64,000 nt of DNA, taken from assembly GCF_047372505.1 (NCBI RefSeq), contig NZ_JBKBEU010000001.1, positions 682,001 to 746,000 on the forward strand, in the 5' to 3' direction. Below are positions 37,192 through 45,905 of the stretch, in pieces. The translations under genes were made by a program, and so were the position numbers. The DNA is from Phaeobacter cretensis (lineage in GTDB: Bacteria; Pseudomonadota; Alphaproteobacteria; Rhodobacterales; Rhodobacteraceae). Below the pieces are notes generated by a model. It ran no database searches and was not told where the DNA came from. It worked only from the letters and a program-made list of their open reading frames with translations. Position 1 is the first letter of the stretch, and each line of letters starts with the position of its first letter.

Positions 37192-38295
37192 TCATCCCTG
37201 ATGGATCAGCGTCGTAAACATCTTGGGATCGATGCTGCGTGCCGCGAATGTCGGCCCCCGCGTCAAAACGCTGATCGCGTCATGGCTGTGCAGGCTCTCC
37301 TGATGGCTGGCCACGACGCGAAAATCACCTACTCGGGGGTCAGATTGCAGCGCCTCGCAGAACAGCCGTGCCGCATCCTCAACGAAGATTGGATTGGCGG
37401 CATTCAACTCAGCGAAGGCCTGTTCGTCTTCGCGCTTTACCATCACTTGCGTTTCGGTCGGCACCGCACGGCGGCAATGGTCGATCACATCTTCGAACCA
37501 CAGCAGCGCTGCACCCGGCTCTTGCACCAGTGAAATTCGGGCCACGGAACGCTGCGAATGCGGCGTCGCAAGTTGCCCGCGTGCGCTGCGGGCATGTTCG
37601 CTCAGTTCCAGCGAACAGGGGCAGGTCGACGAATAGACGTAGTCAATGTGAACAATCTTGGTCCGTTCCCCATCATGATCCACAATTTCAAGTGCGATAT
37701 CATAGTATTGATAACCCGACAGGCCAGAGCGTAGGCTTTCAATCTTCACCGGAAAGGAAAACCGCATTTGCAAACGTGCATCCAGGCTTTCCAAATCGGT
37801 AAGATAGTCATCCAACGCCGCTTCCATCACCTCAAAGCTGAAGGTTCGTTCGGCATGTTTGTAGAACGAGCGCATGATCCGGGACATATTGATGCCCTTC
37901 TTATCCGCCTCCAGACTGACAGTGCCGGTGACACTGGTTTCCAGTGTCAGATCACCGTTGTCGCGAGTATGAAAGCGAATCGGCAGCCGAAAATTGGAGA
38001 TCCCAACGTGCTGGATCTGCTCATGCGCGCCACGGATCAAACTGGATGGACCATTTTGCAGATCAGGCAAGGTGGCACGATAGCCGCTGTCTGCCTCAAA
38101 CTCGTCGGGGTATTGCCGTGATAAATCAGGATAATTACCCATTGGTGCATCCGGCAGAAGCCGGGCAACCGCCGGGTTTAACTGGGCAATTTCAGTCTCA
38201 GTTGCCGTGCTGGCCCATTGGCGCAAAAGGTCGAGCGCATCCTCTGCATCTGCTCGATCAGGCGCCTTGGTCAAACTACGCGAGTGAGAGTTCAT
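37192..38295 (-). CDS. folE2: GTP cyclohydrolase FolE2 (type IB)
   Basis: A 367-residue GTP cyclohydrolase IB, which makes 7,8-dihydroneopterin triphosphate for folate or queuosine. The metal-binding cysteine lies in YVYSSTCPCSLELSEHAR, and the active-site region continues in RGQLATPHSQRS. The length exceeds typical FolE2 (about 300) because of a 60-residue N-terminal segment, which is usual in proteobacteria. FolE2 enzymes use metals other than zinc and are often induced on zinc shortage, but no Zur box was recognised here. The ATG overlaps the stop of a small upstream frame (ATGA). Confidence 0.92.
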   Translation of the reverse strand: MNSHSRSLTKAPDRADAEDALDLLRQWASTATETEIAQLNPAVARLLPDAPMGNYPDLSRQYPDEFEADSGYRATLPDLQNGPSSLIRGAHEQIQHVGISNFRLPIRFHTRDNGDLTLETSVTGTVSLEADKKGINMSRIMRSFYKHAERTFSFEVMEAALDDYLTDLESLDARLQMRFSFPVKIESLRSGLSGYQYYDIALEIVDHDGERTKIVHIDYVYSSTCPCSLELSEHARSARGQLATPHSQRSVARISLVQEPGAALLWFEDVIDHCRRAVPTETQVMVKREDEQAFAELNAANPIFVEDAARLFCEALQSDPRVGDFRVVASHQESLHSHDAISVLTRGPTFAARSIDPKMFTTLIHQG

Positions 38296-38435
38296 GAAAC
38301 AGAGACCTCCGATGATGCTGCCCGGTCATCAGACAGCAGATTGGGTTTTAGTCTGTTACGCAGCAGATCGCAAAACGGATCATTCAAAAGCGTCGTCTTT
38401 TGCGCAATTGCGGCGATTGGCAGAGGATCATGCAA
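38292..38435 (-). CDS. Small frame overlapping the folE2 start
   Basis: A 47-codon frame between metZ and folE2, ending in TGA within the folE2 start (ATGA, 38292-38295). The text (HDPLPIAAIAQKTTLLNDPF, then CDLLRNRLKP) looks like a real peptide rather than noise. The most likely start is a TTG at 38435 close behind an AGGA; the frame stays open further upstream, so the exact start is unsure. It may couple translation of folE2. No family is recognised. Confidence 0.4.
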   Translation of the reverse strand: MHDPLPIAAIAQKTTLLNDPFCDLLRNRLKPNLLSDDRAASSEVSVS

Positions 38436-38488
38436 AATCCTGAAAAGGATCGGGGCAAAAGGGCCTTCGACCCCGCCCCTTAGCTTTC

Positions 38489-39679
38489 TCAGGCCTCTGC
38501 CGCGGCCAGTGCCTGCGTCAGATCCGCGATCAGATCGGATGCGTCTTCAAGCCCCACGGAAACACGGACCAATCCCGGTGTGATGCCCAGCTCGACCTTC
38601 AAATCTTCTGACAACCGCTGATGAGTGGTCGTTGCCGGATGAGTCACGATAGATTTTGCATCCCCGAGATTGTTGGAGATCACCGGGATCCTCAGTGCGT
38701 TTAGGAACCGGAAAGCGGCCTCTTTGCCACCCTTAAGATCCAGCGACAACACAGTACCGCCTTTTCCACCCAACTGGCGTTGCACCAACGCGTGTTGTGC
38801 GTGATCTTCCAGACCGGGATACATCAGGCGAGACAGAGCTGAATGGCCGCTGAGCGCCCTAGCCATTGCAAGTGCAGTCTCCGCTTGCGCATTCACCCGC
38901 AAGGAAATCGTCTCTAACCCTTTCAGCAGGGTCCAGGCATTAAACGGGCTTAGCGAGCCGCCAGTGTGTTTCATATAGGGCTCAACCGTGCCGCGGATAA
39001 AATCGCGCGTGCCCAGAATGACACCGCCCAATACCCGACCTTGGCCGTCGATATGCTTGGTGGCTGAGTAGATCACTACATCCGCGCCCTGCTCGATGGC
39101 GTTAGAGAACACCGGCGTCGAGAACACATTGTCGACGATCACGGTGGCGCCAACACGATGTGCAAGCTCAGCTACGGCAGCGATGTCGATCACTTCCAGC
39201 GTCGGATTGGACATGCTCTCAAAAAACACTGCCTTGGTCTCAGGACGCAGCGCTGCGCGCCACTGGTCAAGGTCGGTGCCATCCACGAATGTCACCTCAA
39301 CCCCATATCGGGTCAAGATATTCTCCAGAATATAAAGGCAGGACCCAAACAGCGCTTTGGCAGATACCACATGATCGCCCGCCTTCAGCATGGAAACGAG
39401 CGCACCATTTACCGCCGCCATACCGGAAGCGGTGGCAAAGGCATCTTCGGCCCCTTCTAGGGCGGCGATACGGTCCTCAAACATGGCGACGGTCGGGTTG
39501 CCATAGCGGGCATAAATGAACTCATCCGGGCCTGTCTCAATAAACCGCGCCTCAGCCTGCTCCGCACTTTCATAGACAAAACCCTGCGTGAGGTAGATCG
39601 CCTCGCTGACTTCATTGTATTGGCTCCGTCGGGTGCCGCCATGAACCAGTTTGGTACGCTTGTTCCAGGTCTCGCTCAT
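38489..39679 (-). CDS. metZ: O-succinylhomoserine sulfhydrylase
   Basis: A 396-residue PLP enzyme of the Cys/Met metabolism family that makes homocysteine from O-succinylhomoserine and sulfide. Landmarks: YARYGNPTVAMFEDRIAALE, FATASGMAAV, VDNVFSTP and the PLP lysine in YSATKHIDGQGRVLGG near residue 210. The MetZ subtype rather than MetB/MetC is supported by the match of SETWNKRTKLVHGG and by its SAM-II leader, which is typical for metZ and metA in alphaproteobacteria. The ATG has AAGGAGAC upstream. Confidence 0.92.
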   Translation of the reverse strand: MSETWNKRTKLVHGGTRRSQYNEVSEAIYLTQGFVYESAEQAEARFIETGPDEFIYARYGNPTVAMFEDRIAALEGAEDAFATASGMAAVNGALVSMLKAGDHVVSAKALFGSCLYILENILTRYGVEVTFVDGTDLDQWRAALRPETKAVFFESMSNPTLEVIDIAAVAELAHRVGATVIVDNVFSTPVFSNAIEQGADVVIYSATKHIDGQGRVLGGVILGTRDFIRGTVEPYMKHTGGSLSPFNAWTLLKGLETISLRVNAQAETALAMARALSGHSALSRLMYPGLEDHAQHALVQRQLGGKGGTVLSLDLKGGKEAAFRFLNALRIPVISNNLGDAKSIVTHPATTTHQRLSEDLKVELGITPGLVRVSVGLEDASDLIADLTQALAAAEA

Positions 39680-39708
39680 CTTCTGTCTCCTTGCGCGCAG
39701 TGCGCATT

Positions 39709-39741
39709 AAAAAACCCCCGTTCGGCCAAGCGAAAGGGGGT
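39709..39741 (-). terminator. Terminator in the metZ leader (riboswitch expression platform)
   Basis: On the minus strand ACCCCC and GGGGGT form a strong stem around an 18-base, partly paired loop, followed at once by TTTTTT. It lies 30 bp before the metZ ATG and about 14 bp after the SAM-II aptamer, so it can serve as the off state when SAM is bound. Confidence 0.85.
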
Positions 39742-39754
39742 CCTTCACATCCTG

Positions 39755-39808
39755 ACCTCTTTAGCGGGATTGTTTTACGTGGCCCGCAATCCGGCAACAA
39801 ATCACACA
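39755..39808 (-). promoter_or_regulatory. SAM-II riboswitch aptamer
   Basis: The minus-strand text has the SAM-II signature in order: GTGATTTG, GGATTGC, GCCACGTAAAACAA, then CCCGCTAAAGAGG. These are the conserved blocks of the alphaproteobacterial metA-motif pseudoknot that binds S-adenosylmethionine. The GGATTGCGGG segment can pair with CCCGC to close the pseudoknot stem. It precedes metZ, with an intrinsic terminator between. Confidence 0.88.
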
Positions 39809-39921
39809 CGTCTGAGGCAGCAACCCTCGAAACCTAAAAAACCAAACAAATCAATAAATTAAATAATCTCTCTGGTTGGATCTTTGCCACGACCCTAGCG
39901 TCTTTCACCTGCTCGCCACTA

Positions 39922-39965
39922 ACGGTATGCCCGATAGGAATACTTCAGCTTCTAGGGCATACCGT
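39922..39965. repeat. Perfect 11-bp inverted repeat
   Basis: ACGGTATGCCC (39922-39932) and GGGCATACCGT (39955-39965) are exact inverted copies around a 22-base spacer. No T-run follows on either strand, so it is not an ordinary terminator. It lies in a gene-free stretch between metZ and cysG and could be a protein-binding dyad, an RNA hairpin or a relic of a mobile element end. Confidence 0.6.
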
Positions 39966-40598
39966 AGCAAACCGACCCGCAAAGGGCCATTTCACCACTC
40001 CCTGCGACGAGTAGGATCGGGTGGAAATACGCCAGATGAGTGCTAAAATGCAAGGCATAAGACAACCACGAATGTCAAAACACCAGCATTGCAAGGGGCG
40101 GTGTTCTCATCATAAACGTTGCAGCCACTGTTTGGATCCCAAAATAGTCCGCTCCGCGACAATCTCCAAGACAATGCAAGCTTTCGCAACAGTTGCAGTT
40201 TGAGCTGTCCCGTGCGTCCACTTTGCGCAGAAAGCACCCTTTGCAAAGTCGCGGGATCTGACAGCCGGGTGGCGAACCTGTGCTGCATGAGCACGGGGAA
40301 AAGCCGCCCTTCGCCGCAAGAGCAGCCTCAATTCAGGGTCGAACGGTCCTGACGCGGGACGAACCGGCCTTATGCACATGCCGCTATTGCTGACGCAGCA
40401 TTTGCTTGCAGATGCAGAACTACCTTTGTTGCGGCGCAGTGTGCGTCGTCGATCCGGTCATTCGTTGGTCGGGATGTGGGTAGAACCGAAGCTGTCCTTT
40501 CGCTGCTCCGGTCCTCGCCCGACATTGACTATCTGTTTGTGATGCAGTGGCCCGCCACGCATGTCGGCATCGGCGGGCGGCCGCAGTCATGACCCATG
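39966..40598. other. Gene-free stretch containing a dispersed repeat copy
   Basis: More than 600 bp without a supportable gene between the metZ leader and the cysG 3' end. It includes one copy of the mosaic repeat (40225-40350). The remainder has short open stretches in all frames but none with a start signal or family match. Confidence 0.45.
40225..40350 (+). repeat. Mosaic intergenic repeat, copy 1
   Basis: It shares CACCCTTTGCAAAGTCGCG (here 40236-40254) with the copy at 55.86 kb, and the blocks GGGGAAAAGCCGCCCTTCGCC and AAGAGCAGCCTCAA with the minus-strand copy at 62.4 kb. It does not carry the upstream module found in copies 2 and 3. Confidence 0.7.
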
Positions 40599-42017
40599 TC
40601 AGTTTGCCATCTTGTGGGCGAGCAAGTCATGTGTCGCGCTTGGGACATTCTCTGCGGCGGCGGTCAGGTGCTTGGGCCAACTGACCAGAATAATAGCTTC
40701 GCTTTTGATCCCGTGGCGTTCCACCGCGCTGGATAGGTCGCGAACGGTTGTGTGGATCAGCTGTTCGTTCTTTTTCGAGATATTGGCACATAGATCAACC
40801 GGGCTGTGCCCCGGCAGGCCCTGATCCATCAGGGACCGGGCAATTCTGCCTGCTTGCCTCACGGACATATAGAAAGCCGTAGTTGTCCCCGGCCCCGACA
40901 GGCGCGCGCTTTCCGGGAACGGGTCGTCCACACAGCCGGTGCCCGTGGCAATGACCAATGTATCTGTCGCGCCACGTTCGGTCAGACTGCGGCCCAGGGC
41001 GGCCCCTGCGGCGGACGCTGCCGTGACGCCGGGAACAATGTCGATGGAGATCCTGACGTCTTGTGCAGCCCGCAGTTCTTCGGTGGCGCGCCCAAAGACG
41101 CCCGGGTCGCCGGATTTCAGACGCACGACTTTGCGTCCCCTAGCGGCCTCTGCCACGATCATCGCGTTGATCCTGTCTTGCGGCCAGGCATGTGCGCCAA
41201 CTTGTTTGCCGACAAAAACCCGTTCCGCGTCGCGGCGTGCAAGCTCAAGCACGTCCGGATCGACCAACCGGTCATAGAAGACCACGTCTGCTTCTTGCAG
41301 TCGCTCAACAGCGCGCAAGGTCAGAAGGTCGCGTGCGCCCGGGCCCGCCCCAACCAGAGAGATATGCCCGCGCTGGTTTTCTTCCGGCGCCCCCCCTGCA
41401 GTGATCGCCGCTTTGATGGCGCGAGCGGCATCGCGTTCCGCACCGCGGGTCCACTGACCTCGGGCCTCCCCTTTGAAAACCCACGCCCAGAAGGCGCGAC
41501 GTTTCTCGCGTGGGACTTTGCGGGACACGCTTGGGCGCAGGCGTCCCGCGAGTGCCGCCAACCCTCCGAGGTTGAGCGGCAGCATCTCTTCCAGTTTGGT
41601 CTTGATGTCTCGCGTCAGAACCGGAGAGGTTCCCGCGCTTCCGATTGCAACGACGATCGGATCGCGGTCAACGATGGCGGGCGTGGTCATGTCGCACAGT
41701 TCCGGCTGGTCGACGACATTCACCATGCAGCCCGCAGCCTTTGCCAGCCCGTGTGCTGCCGCGTCAAAGCCGGGGCAGCCGGTGCCGATGAACACCATGG
41801 CCGCGTCCATGAGCGTCTGTGCGGTCAGTTCGGTGACATGGGACGCAGGCCCTTCTTGCACCAGCCCAGCCAATTCATCCTCCAGTGCCGCCGCAATTAT
41901 CACGATTTGCGCATCTGATTTGAGAAGCAACCGCGCCTTTTGTGCGGCTTGCTCGCCGCCTCCGACTACGACGACTTTGCGCCCTGTTGTGCGGATAAAC
42001 ATCGGAAAGGCTTTCAT
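40599..42017 (-). CDS. cysG: Siroheme synthase (uroporphyrinogen-III methyltransferase fused to precorrin-2 dehydrogenase/ferrochelatase)
   Basis: A 472-residue multifunctional enzyme. The N-terminal part (1-215) has the NAD-binding GGGEQAAQKARLLL of precorrin-2 oxidase and sirohydrochlorin ferrochelatase. The C-terminal part has the SUMT motifs VGAGPGARDLLTLRA, VRLKSGDPGVFGR and PGVTAASAAGA. It supplies siroheme to NirB and to sulfite reductase. The start at 42017 has GAGGAGA upstream and overlaps the previous stop (ATGA), so it is the last gene of the nas operon; the longer frame to 42143 is rejected. Confidence 0.93.
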   Translation of the reverse strand: MKAFPMFIRTTGRKVVVVGGGEQAAQKARLLLKSDAQIVIIAAALEDELAGLVQEGPASHVTELTAQTLMDAAMVFIGTGCPGFDAAAHGLAKAAGCMVNVVDQPELCDMTTPAIVDRDPIVVAIGSAGTSPVLTRDIKTKLEEMLPLNLGGLAALAGRLRPSVSRKVPREKRRAFWAWVFKGEARGQWTRGAERDAARAIKAAITAGGAPEENQRGHISLVGAGPGARDLLTLRAVERLQEADVVFYDRLVDPDVLELARRDAERVFVGKQVGAHAWPQDRINAMIVAEAARGRKVVRLKSGDPGVFGRATEELRAAQDVRISIDIVPGVTAASAAGAALGRSLTERGATDTLVIATGTGCVDDPFPESARLSGPGTTTAFYMSVRQAGRIARSLMDQGLPGHSPVDLCANISKKNEQLIHTTVRDLSSAVERHGIKSEAIILVSWPKHLTAAAENVPSATHDLLAHKMAN

Positions 42018-42949
42018 GGGGGCGTCTCCTCGTAAGCGGCGTTGCGGGCGATAGGGTCCGCGCCAGCAACGGTGCCGCGTGCGGCGTGTGTTGTGGTTTC
42101 GATAATGGCAACTTCGAAAGCGTCGGCGGACTGGCTGGCCCACCTTGGGCTAAGTTCGGCCCCTGATGGCTCGCTCAGGCGGCGCGTGTCGGTCATGGAT
42201 GCAGGCAAAACCGCCTGCCAAGGTCGCCTCGCGCGCAAACCAAAGGCCTCGATGTCCTTGGACGGGTGGCATTCAAATTCGCCGCCACCGCCTTTGATGA
42301 TCGTCAGGTTTGCCCACCCCAGCAGCGCAGCCGCATCGGCCTGCAGCAGCCGGTAAGACGGGTGAAACACACCTTGGACGCTGGCCGATGCGTAGGATGG
42401 GTTCAACATGCGGCAGACCGTGTTAACGCAAGACCGCAGGCCCAGAACATCTCGCAGGCGCAACAGTCGGAACAAGGCGGGGTGGAGGTCTTCGAGCGGC
42501 ATATAGGCGATCCCGTCACGGTCCAGCAGCCGCGGGGCATCAGCTGCGGAGTGCGCAATCCCTATGCCCAGATCGTTCAGCCCCGCCCGCACTTTCGGAT
42601 CCGCGCCATTCCAGCCATGCAAAAGCACCCGCTGCCCGTCATTCGCGAGTGTCTGCGCGGCCTTCAAAAACCAAGGTGCACCCCGCGTGCGGCCTGCGGC
42701 ATAGCTGGGCCAATCCAGATCAGCCTGCGGCATGGCGGGCAAAGCTGCCTGAGCGGCAGCGGCAAAGCCCGCAATCTCTTGCGCCGTTTCGCCTTTCATC
42801 CTCAACAGCATCAAGATCGCGCCCACGGCTTCGGCGACTGCATCGTCGCGCAACATCAGGCTCATGGCGGCGAACGCCTCGTCTTGAGTCAGGCTGCGGG
42901 CCCGGCCGGGGCCGCGGCCCAATATGCGGACATACTCGGACAGGCTCAT
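42014..42949 (-). CDS. TrpD2-like glycosyltransferase family 3 protein in the nas operon
   Basis: A 311-residue homologue of anthranilate phosphoribosyltransferase of the YbiB/TrpD2 type. Features: the N-terminal helical domain around LTQDEAFAAMSLMLRDD, GETAQEIAGFAAAAQ, and the shortened phosphoribosyl-binding region around VLLHGWNG. The usual TrpD glycine-rich loop GTGGD is absent, as in TrpD2, where relatives bind DNA rather than PRPP. It is coupled on both sides by ATGA overlaps, so it is a fixed part of this operon. Its role in nitrate use is not known to me. Confidence 0.75.
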   Translation of the reverse strand: MSLSEYVRILGRGPGRARSLTQDEAFAAMSLMLRDDAVAEAVGAILMLLRMKGETAQEIAGFAAAAQAALPAMPQADLDWPSYAAGRTRGAPWFLKAAQTLANDGQRVLLHGWNGADPKVRAGLNDLGIGIAHSAADAPRLLDRDGIAYMPLEDLHPALFRLLRLRDVLGLRSCVNTVCRMLNPSYASASVQGVFHPSYRLLQADAAALLGWANLTIIKGGGGEFECHPSKDIEAFGLRARRPWQAVLPASMTDTRRLSEPSGAELSPRWASQSADAFEVAIIETTTHAARGTVAGADPIARNAAYEETPP

Positions 42950-45576
42950 TCTGCGGCCTCCGTCACTTTCACCCGCGACAGCAATTGTGCCAGTTCGGGC
43001 CTGCACGACCGGCAATTTGTGCCCGCGCCAAGGGCCTCTCCGATCTGATCGACGGTGACTAAGCCCTGCGTTTCGATCGCGTCGATGATCGTGTTGAGGC
43101 CGGTTCCAAAGCACGAGCACAGCACGGGACCTGGGTTGGGTCGCGAAGCAGGCACGCGCCCGGCGAGAGGGTTTTCAGCCGCACCGCCCGGCAACGTTAC
43201 AAGGTAGTCGCGCATCACAGCGACGGGGGTCCGCGACACGAACAGGGCACCGACAAGAGCATCGCCCTGCCACAGAACGACGCGTGCGGTCCCTCGTTTC
43301 ACATCAATGAGCGACGACGCGGTCGCGTCTGTCACACCGAACATCCTGCGGGCCTCGGCCTCCCAGTCTACGATGGGGGTCAGACCGGCGATCTCCGCGC
43401 GGTACCCGGTGGTCGTGCGCGCGGTAGCCCAGTAGTCCGCCGTCAGAGCCATGGGACGATGACTTACGGCGAACCCATACCAAGACGCTGCAAACCGCTG
43501 CGGAGACACCACGCTGGCCTTGCTTTCAGGTTGGCCTGAAAACGGGTCTGTCTTGGGCGCAACAAGATCGTCAATGCGGGCAGACGGTGCGGTTTCCCCC
43601 GTCCAGTGGATCGGTGCAAACAGCTGCCCCGGCTGGACGTCCTCGGTGATCCGCGCGCGCAGGATCGCGCGGCCATGGCTGTTGCGGACCTCAACCAAAT
43701 CTGCAGTGGCGATGTTACTTTCTTGGGCGTCAACGGGATGGATATCTAGGAAGGGTTCAGGAAAATGCCCCGTCAGTCGCGGCGACAAGGCGGTGCGTGT
43801 CATCGTGTGCCATTGGTCGCGCAACCGGCCGGTGTTGAGAACAAACGGCGTGTCTTTTGACGGCTGTGATGCGGGGGCCTTTGCGGCAACCGGGATCATC
43901 CGCGCCTTGCCATCTGGATGATAGAAAGCGCCGTCTGCAAAGAACCGTCCGCCTCGGCGTTGTGTTGTAACAGGCCAACGGATCGGGTCGAGCGCGCCGT
44001 AGCCGGTGTCGGACAAAGCGGCGAGGCCGGAAATGTCGAAATCCAGGCCAAACCGACCCGAAATATCTGACAACGAGGCGTATTCCCGGAAAATCTCGGC
44101 GGGATGGGCGAAATCAAAGGCAGCAGCAAACCCCATGCGGCGCCCGACCTCGGCCAGAATATCCCAGTCGGGGCGGGCCGAACCCGCAGCTGGTAGCACA
44201 GCGCGTTGGCGGCTGATCGTGCGATCGGAATTGGTGACAGTGCCGTCCTTCTCAGCCCAGGCTATCGCAGGCAACAGGACATCGGCCAAACGGGCGGTGT
44301 CTGTCCGGGCGGTAATGTCGCTGACGACCGTCAGGGGGCATTTCGCAATCGCCGCCCGTACGCGTGCGGCATCGGGCATGGACACGGCCGGATTCGTATG
44401 GATGATCCAAAGCGCCTTGATCTGACCGCTTTCCACCGCTTTGAACATTTCGACGGCCTTCAGCCCCGCCGTGGCGGGCAAGCGGGAGGTTTGCCAGAAC
44501 TCACCCACGGCCGCCCGGTGATCGGCGTTTTCGAGATCGAGATGGCAAGCCAGCATGTTGGCCAGCCCGCCCACCTCGCGCCCGCCCATGGCATTGGGTT
44601 GACCGGTGACCGAGAACGGACCGCAGCCGAGCGTGCCAATCCGGCCCGTGGCAAGGTGGCAATTCAGAATCGCGTTAACCTTGTCGGTGCCGGAGGTGGA
44701 TTGGTTCACGCCCTGCGAATAGACCGTGACGACCTTTGGGGTGTCGATCCAGAGGTCATAGAAGCTGTTGAGAAGGTCGGTTGATAGGCCTGTGATGGCA
44801 GGGTCATCCGCTTTGGCGGAGGCGATGGCCGCGTCGAGGCCATTCAGATGATCCGCAAAGCCGTGGTCAACCGCACCCTGTTCTGAAACGCGGGCAAGCA
44901 ACCCGTTGAACAGCGCCACATCACTGCCCGGCGCCAACGGCAGGTGCAGATCGGCACCTTCGCAGCTGGCAGTGCGGCGCGGGTCGATCACGACAACCTT
45001 GGTGCCGCGCTTTTTCTGAGCCGCCAGTAGCCTTTGGTGCAAAACCGGGTGGCACCACGCGAGGTTCGATCCGGTCAGGACGACAAGATCGGCTTCGTCG
45101 ATATCTTCGTAGGTGCCCGGCACCGTATCGGTGCCGAATGCGCGCTTGTGCCCGGCCACAGACGACGCCATGCATAGCCGCGAATTGGTGTCGATATTGG
45201 CGGAGCCTATGAAGCCCTTCATCAACTTGTTGGCGACGTAATAATCCTCGGTCAGCAATTGGCCGGATACGTAAAAGGCGACACTGTCAGGGCCGTGGTC
45301 TGCGATGGTTTTGGTAAAGGTGTCAGCGACATGGGCTAGCGCACTGTCCCAACCGGTTTGCACCCCGTTCACCATAGGCACCAGCAGCCGCTGATCCAGC
45401 CCTACAGTTTGCCCGAGGGCGGACCCCTTCGAACATAGCCGTCCCTGATTGGCAGGGTGACTTGGATCGCCCCGCACCGCCAGCCCGCCTTGCCGGTCGG
45501 GGCGCAGCAGAACACCGCAGCCCACACCGCAATACGGGCAAGTCGATTTGGTGTCCGGCATGCTTGTTCCGTCCAT
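42946..45576 (-). CDS. nasA: Assimilatory nitrate reductase catalytic subunit
   Basis: An 876-residue molybdopterin enzyme reducing nitrate to nitrite in the cytosol. The N-terminal CPYCGVGC plus CSKG binds a [4Fe-4S] cluster; the molybdopterin domains follow (GSNLAWCHPVLHQRL, VTGQPNAMGGREVGG, LNTGRLRDQWHTMTRT). The C-terminus has an extra BFD-like [2Fe-2S] domain (CSCFGTGLNTIIDAI, GTNCRSCRPEL), as in NasA of enterobacteria, to take up electrons from a partner. Starts at 45576 (overlapping the nirD stop) or at the second ATG five codons later are both possible. Confidence 0.95.
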   Translation of the reverse strand: MDGTSMPDTKSTCPYCGVGCGVLLRPDRQGGLAVRGDPSHPANQGRLCSKGSALGQTVGLDQRLLVPMVNGVQTGWDSALAHVADTFTKTIADHGPDSVAFYVSGQLLTEDYYVANKLMKGFIGSANIDTNSRLCMASSVAGHKRAFGTDTVPGTYEDIDEADLVVLTGSNLAWCHPVLHQRLLAAQKKRGTKVVVIDPRRTASCEGADLHLPLAPGSDVALFNGLLARVSEQGAVDHGFADHLNGLDAAIASAKADDPAITGLSTDLLNSFYDLWIDTPKVVTVYSQGVNQSTSGTDKVNAILNCHLATGRIGTLGCGPFSVTGQPNAMGGREVGGLANMLACHLDLENADHRAAVGEFWQTSRLPATAGLKAVEMFKAVESGQIKALWIIHTNPAVSMPDAARVRAAIAKCPLTVVSDITARTDTARLADVLLPAIAWAEKDGTVTNSDRTISRQRAVLPAAGSARPDWDILAEVGRRMGFAAAFDFAHPAEIFREYASLSDISGRFGLDFDISGLAALSDTGYGALDPIRWPVTTQRRGGRFFADGAFYHPDGKARMIPVAAKAPASQPSKDTPFVLNTGRLRDQWHTMTRTALSPRLTGHFPEPFLDIHPVDAQESNIATADLVEVRNSHGRAILRARITEDVQPGQLFAPIHWTGETAPSARIDDLVAPKTDPFSGQPESKASVVSPQRFAASWYGFAVSHRPMALTADYWATARTTTGYRAEIAGLTPIVDWEAEARRMFGVTDATASSLIDVKRGTARVVLWQGDALVGALFVSRTPVAVMRDYLVTLPGGAAENPLAGRVPASRPNPGPVLCSCFGTGLNTIIDAIETQGLVTVDQIGEALGAGTNCRSCRPELAQLLSRVKVTEAAE

Positions 45577-45905
45577 CAGGCCGCACTCGCCCGGCTGAGC
45601 TTGGTGCAGTCGATCAGGACGCGGTCGCCCTCGATACGCACCGGATAGGTTGCGATCTGCCCGTCCTCGCCCTGTGCTTGGCCCGTGTTGAGATCAAACA
45701 CCCAGTTGTGCAGCGGGCACGTGATGGACTGGCCATGCACGATGCCTTCTGACAGTGGCCCACCTTTGTGCGGGCAGGTGTCAGAGGCGGCGAACACCTC
45801 GGCGTCCCCTGTTCGGAACAGCGCGATGCAGCCAAGCGCCGTTTTGATCTTGCGTGCCCCCCGCAGGGGGATGTCGTTGATATGTCCGATGTCGATCCAG
45901 CTCAT
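45576..45905 (-). CDS. nirD: Nitrite reductase small subunit
   Basis: A 109-residue Rieske-fold protein. It keeps both ligand pairs of a Rieske [2Fe-2S] cluster, CPHKGGPL and CPLHNWVFDL, which are lost in some NirD proteins, so it may carry a cluster. It works with NirB in NADH-dependent nitrite reduction to ammonium. It overlaps nirB (ATGA) and nasA (TGATG). Confidence 0.92.
   Translation of the reverse strand: MSWIDIGHINDIPLRGARKIKTALGCIALFRTGDAEVFAASDTCPHKGGPLSEGIVHGQSITCPLHNWVFDLNTGQAQGEDGQIATYPVRIEGDRVLIDCTKLSRASAA

Noticed and set aside
42950..43120. Longer N-terminus of the TrpD2-like gene
   Set aside because: The extension lies in the nasA coding region and has arginine-rich out-of-frame character; the ATG at 42949 overlaps the nasA stop as at the other junctions.
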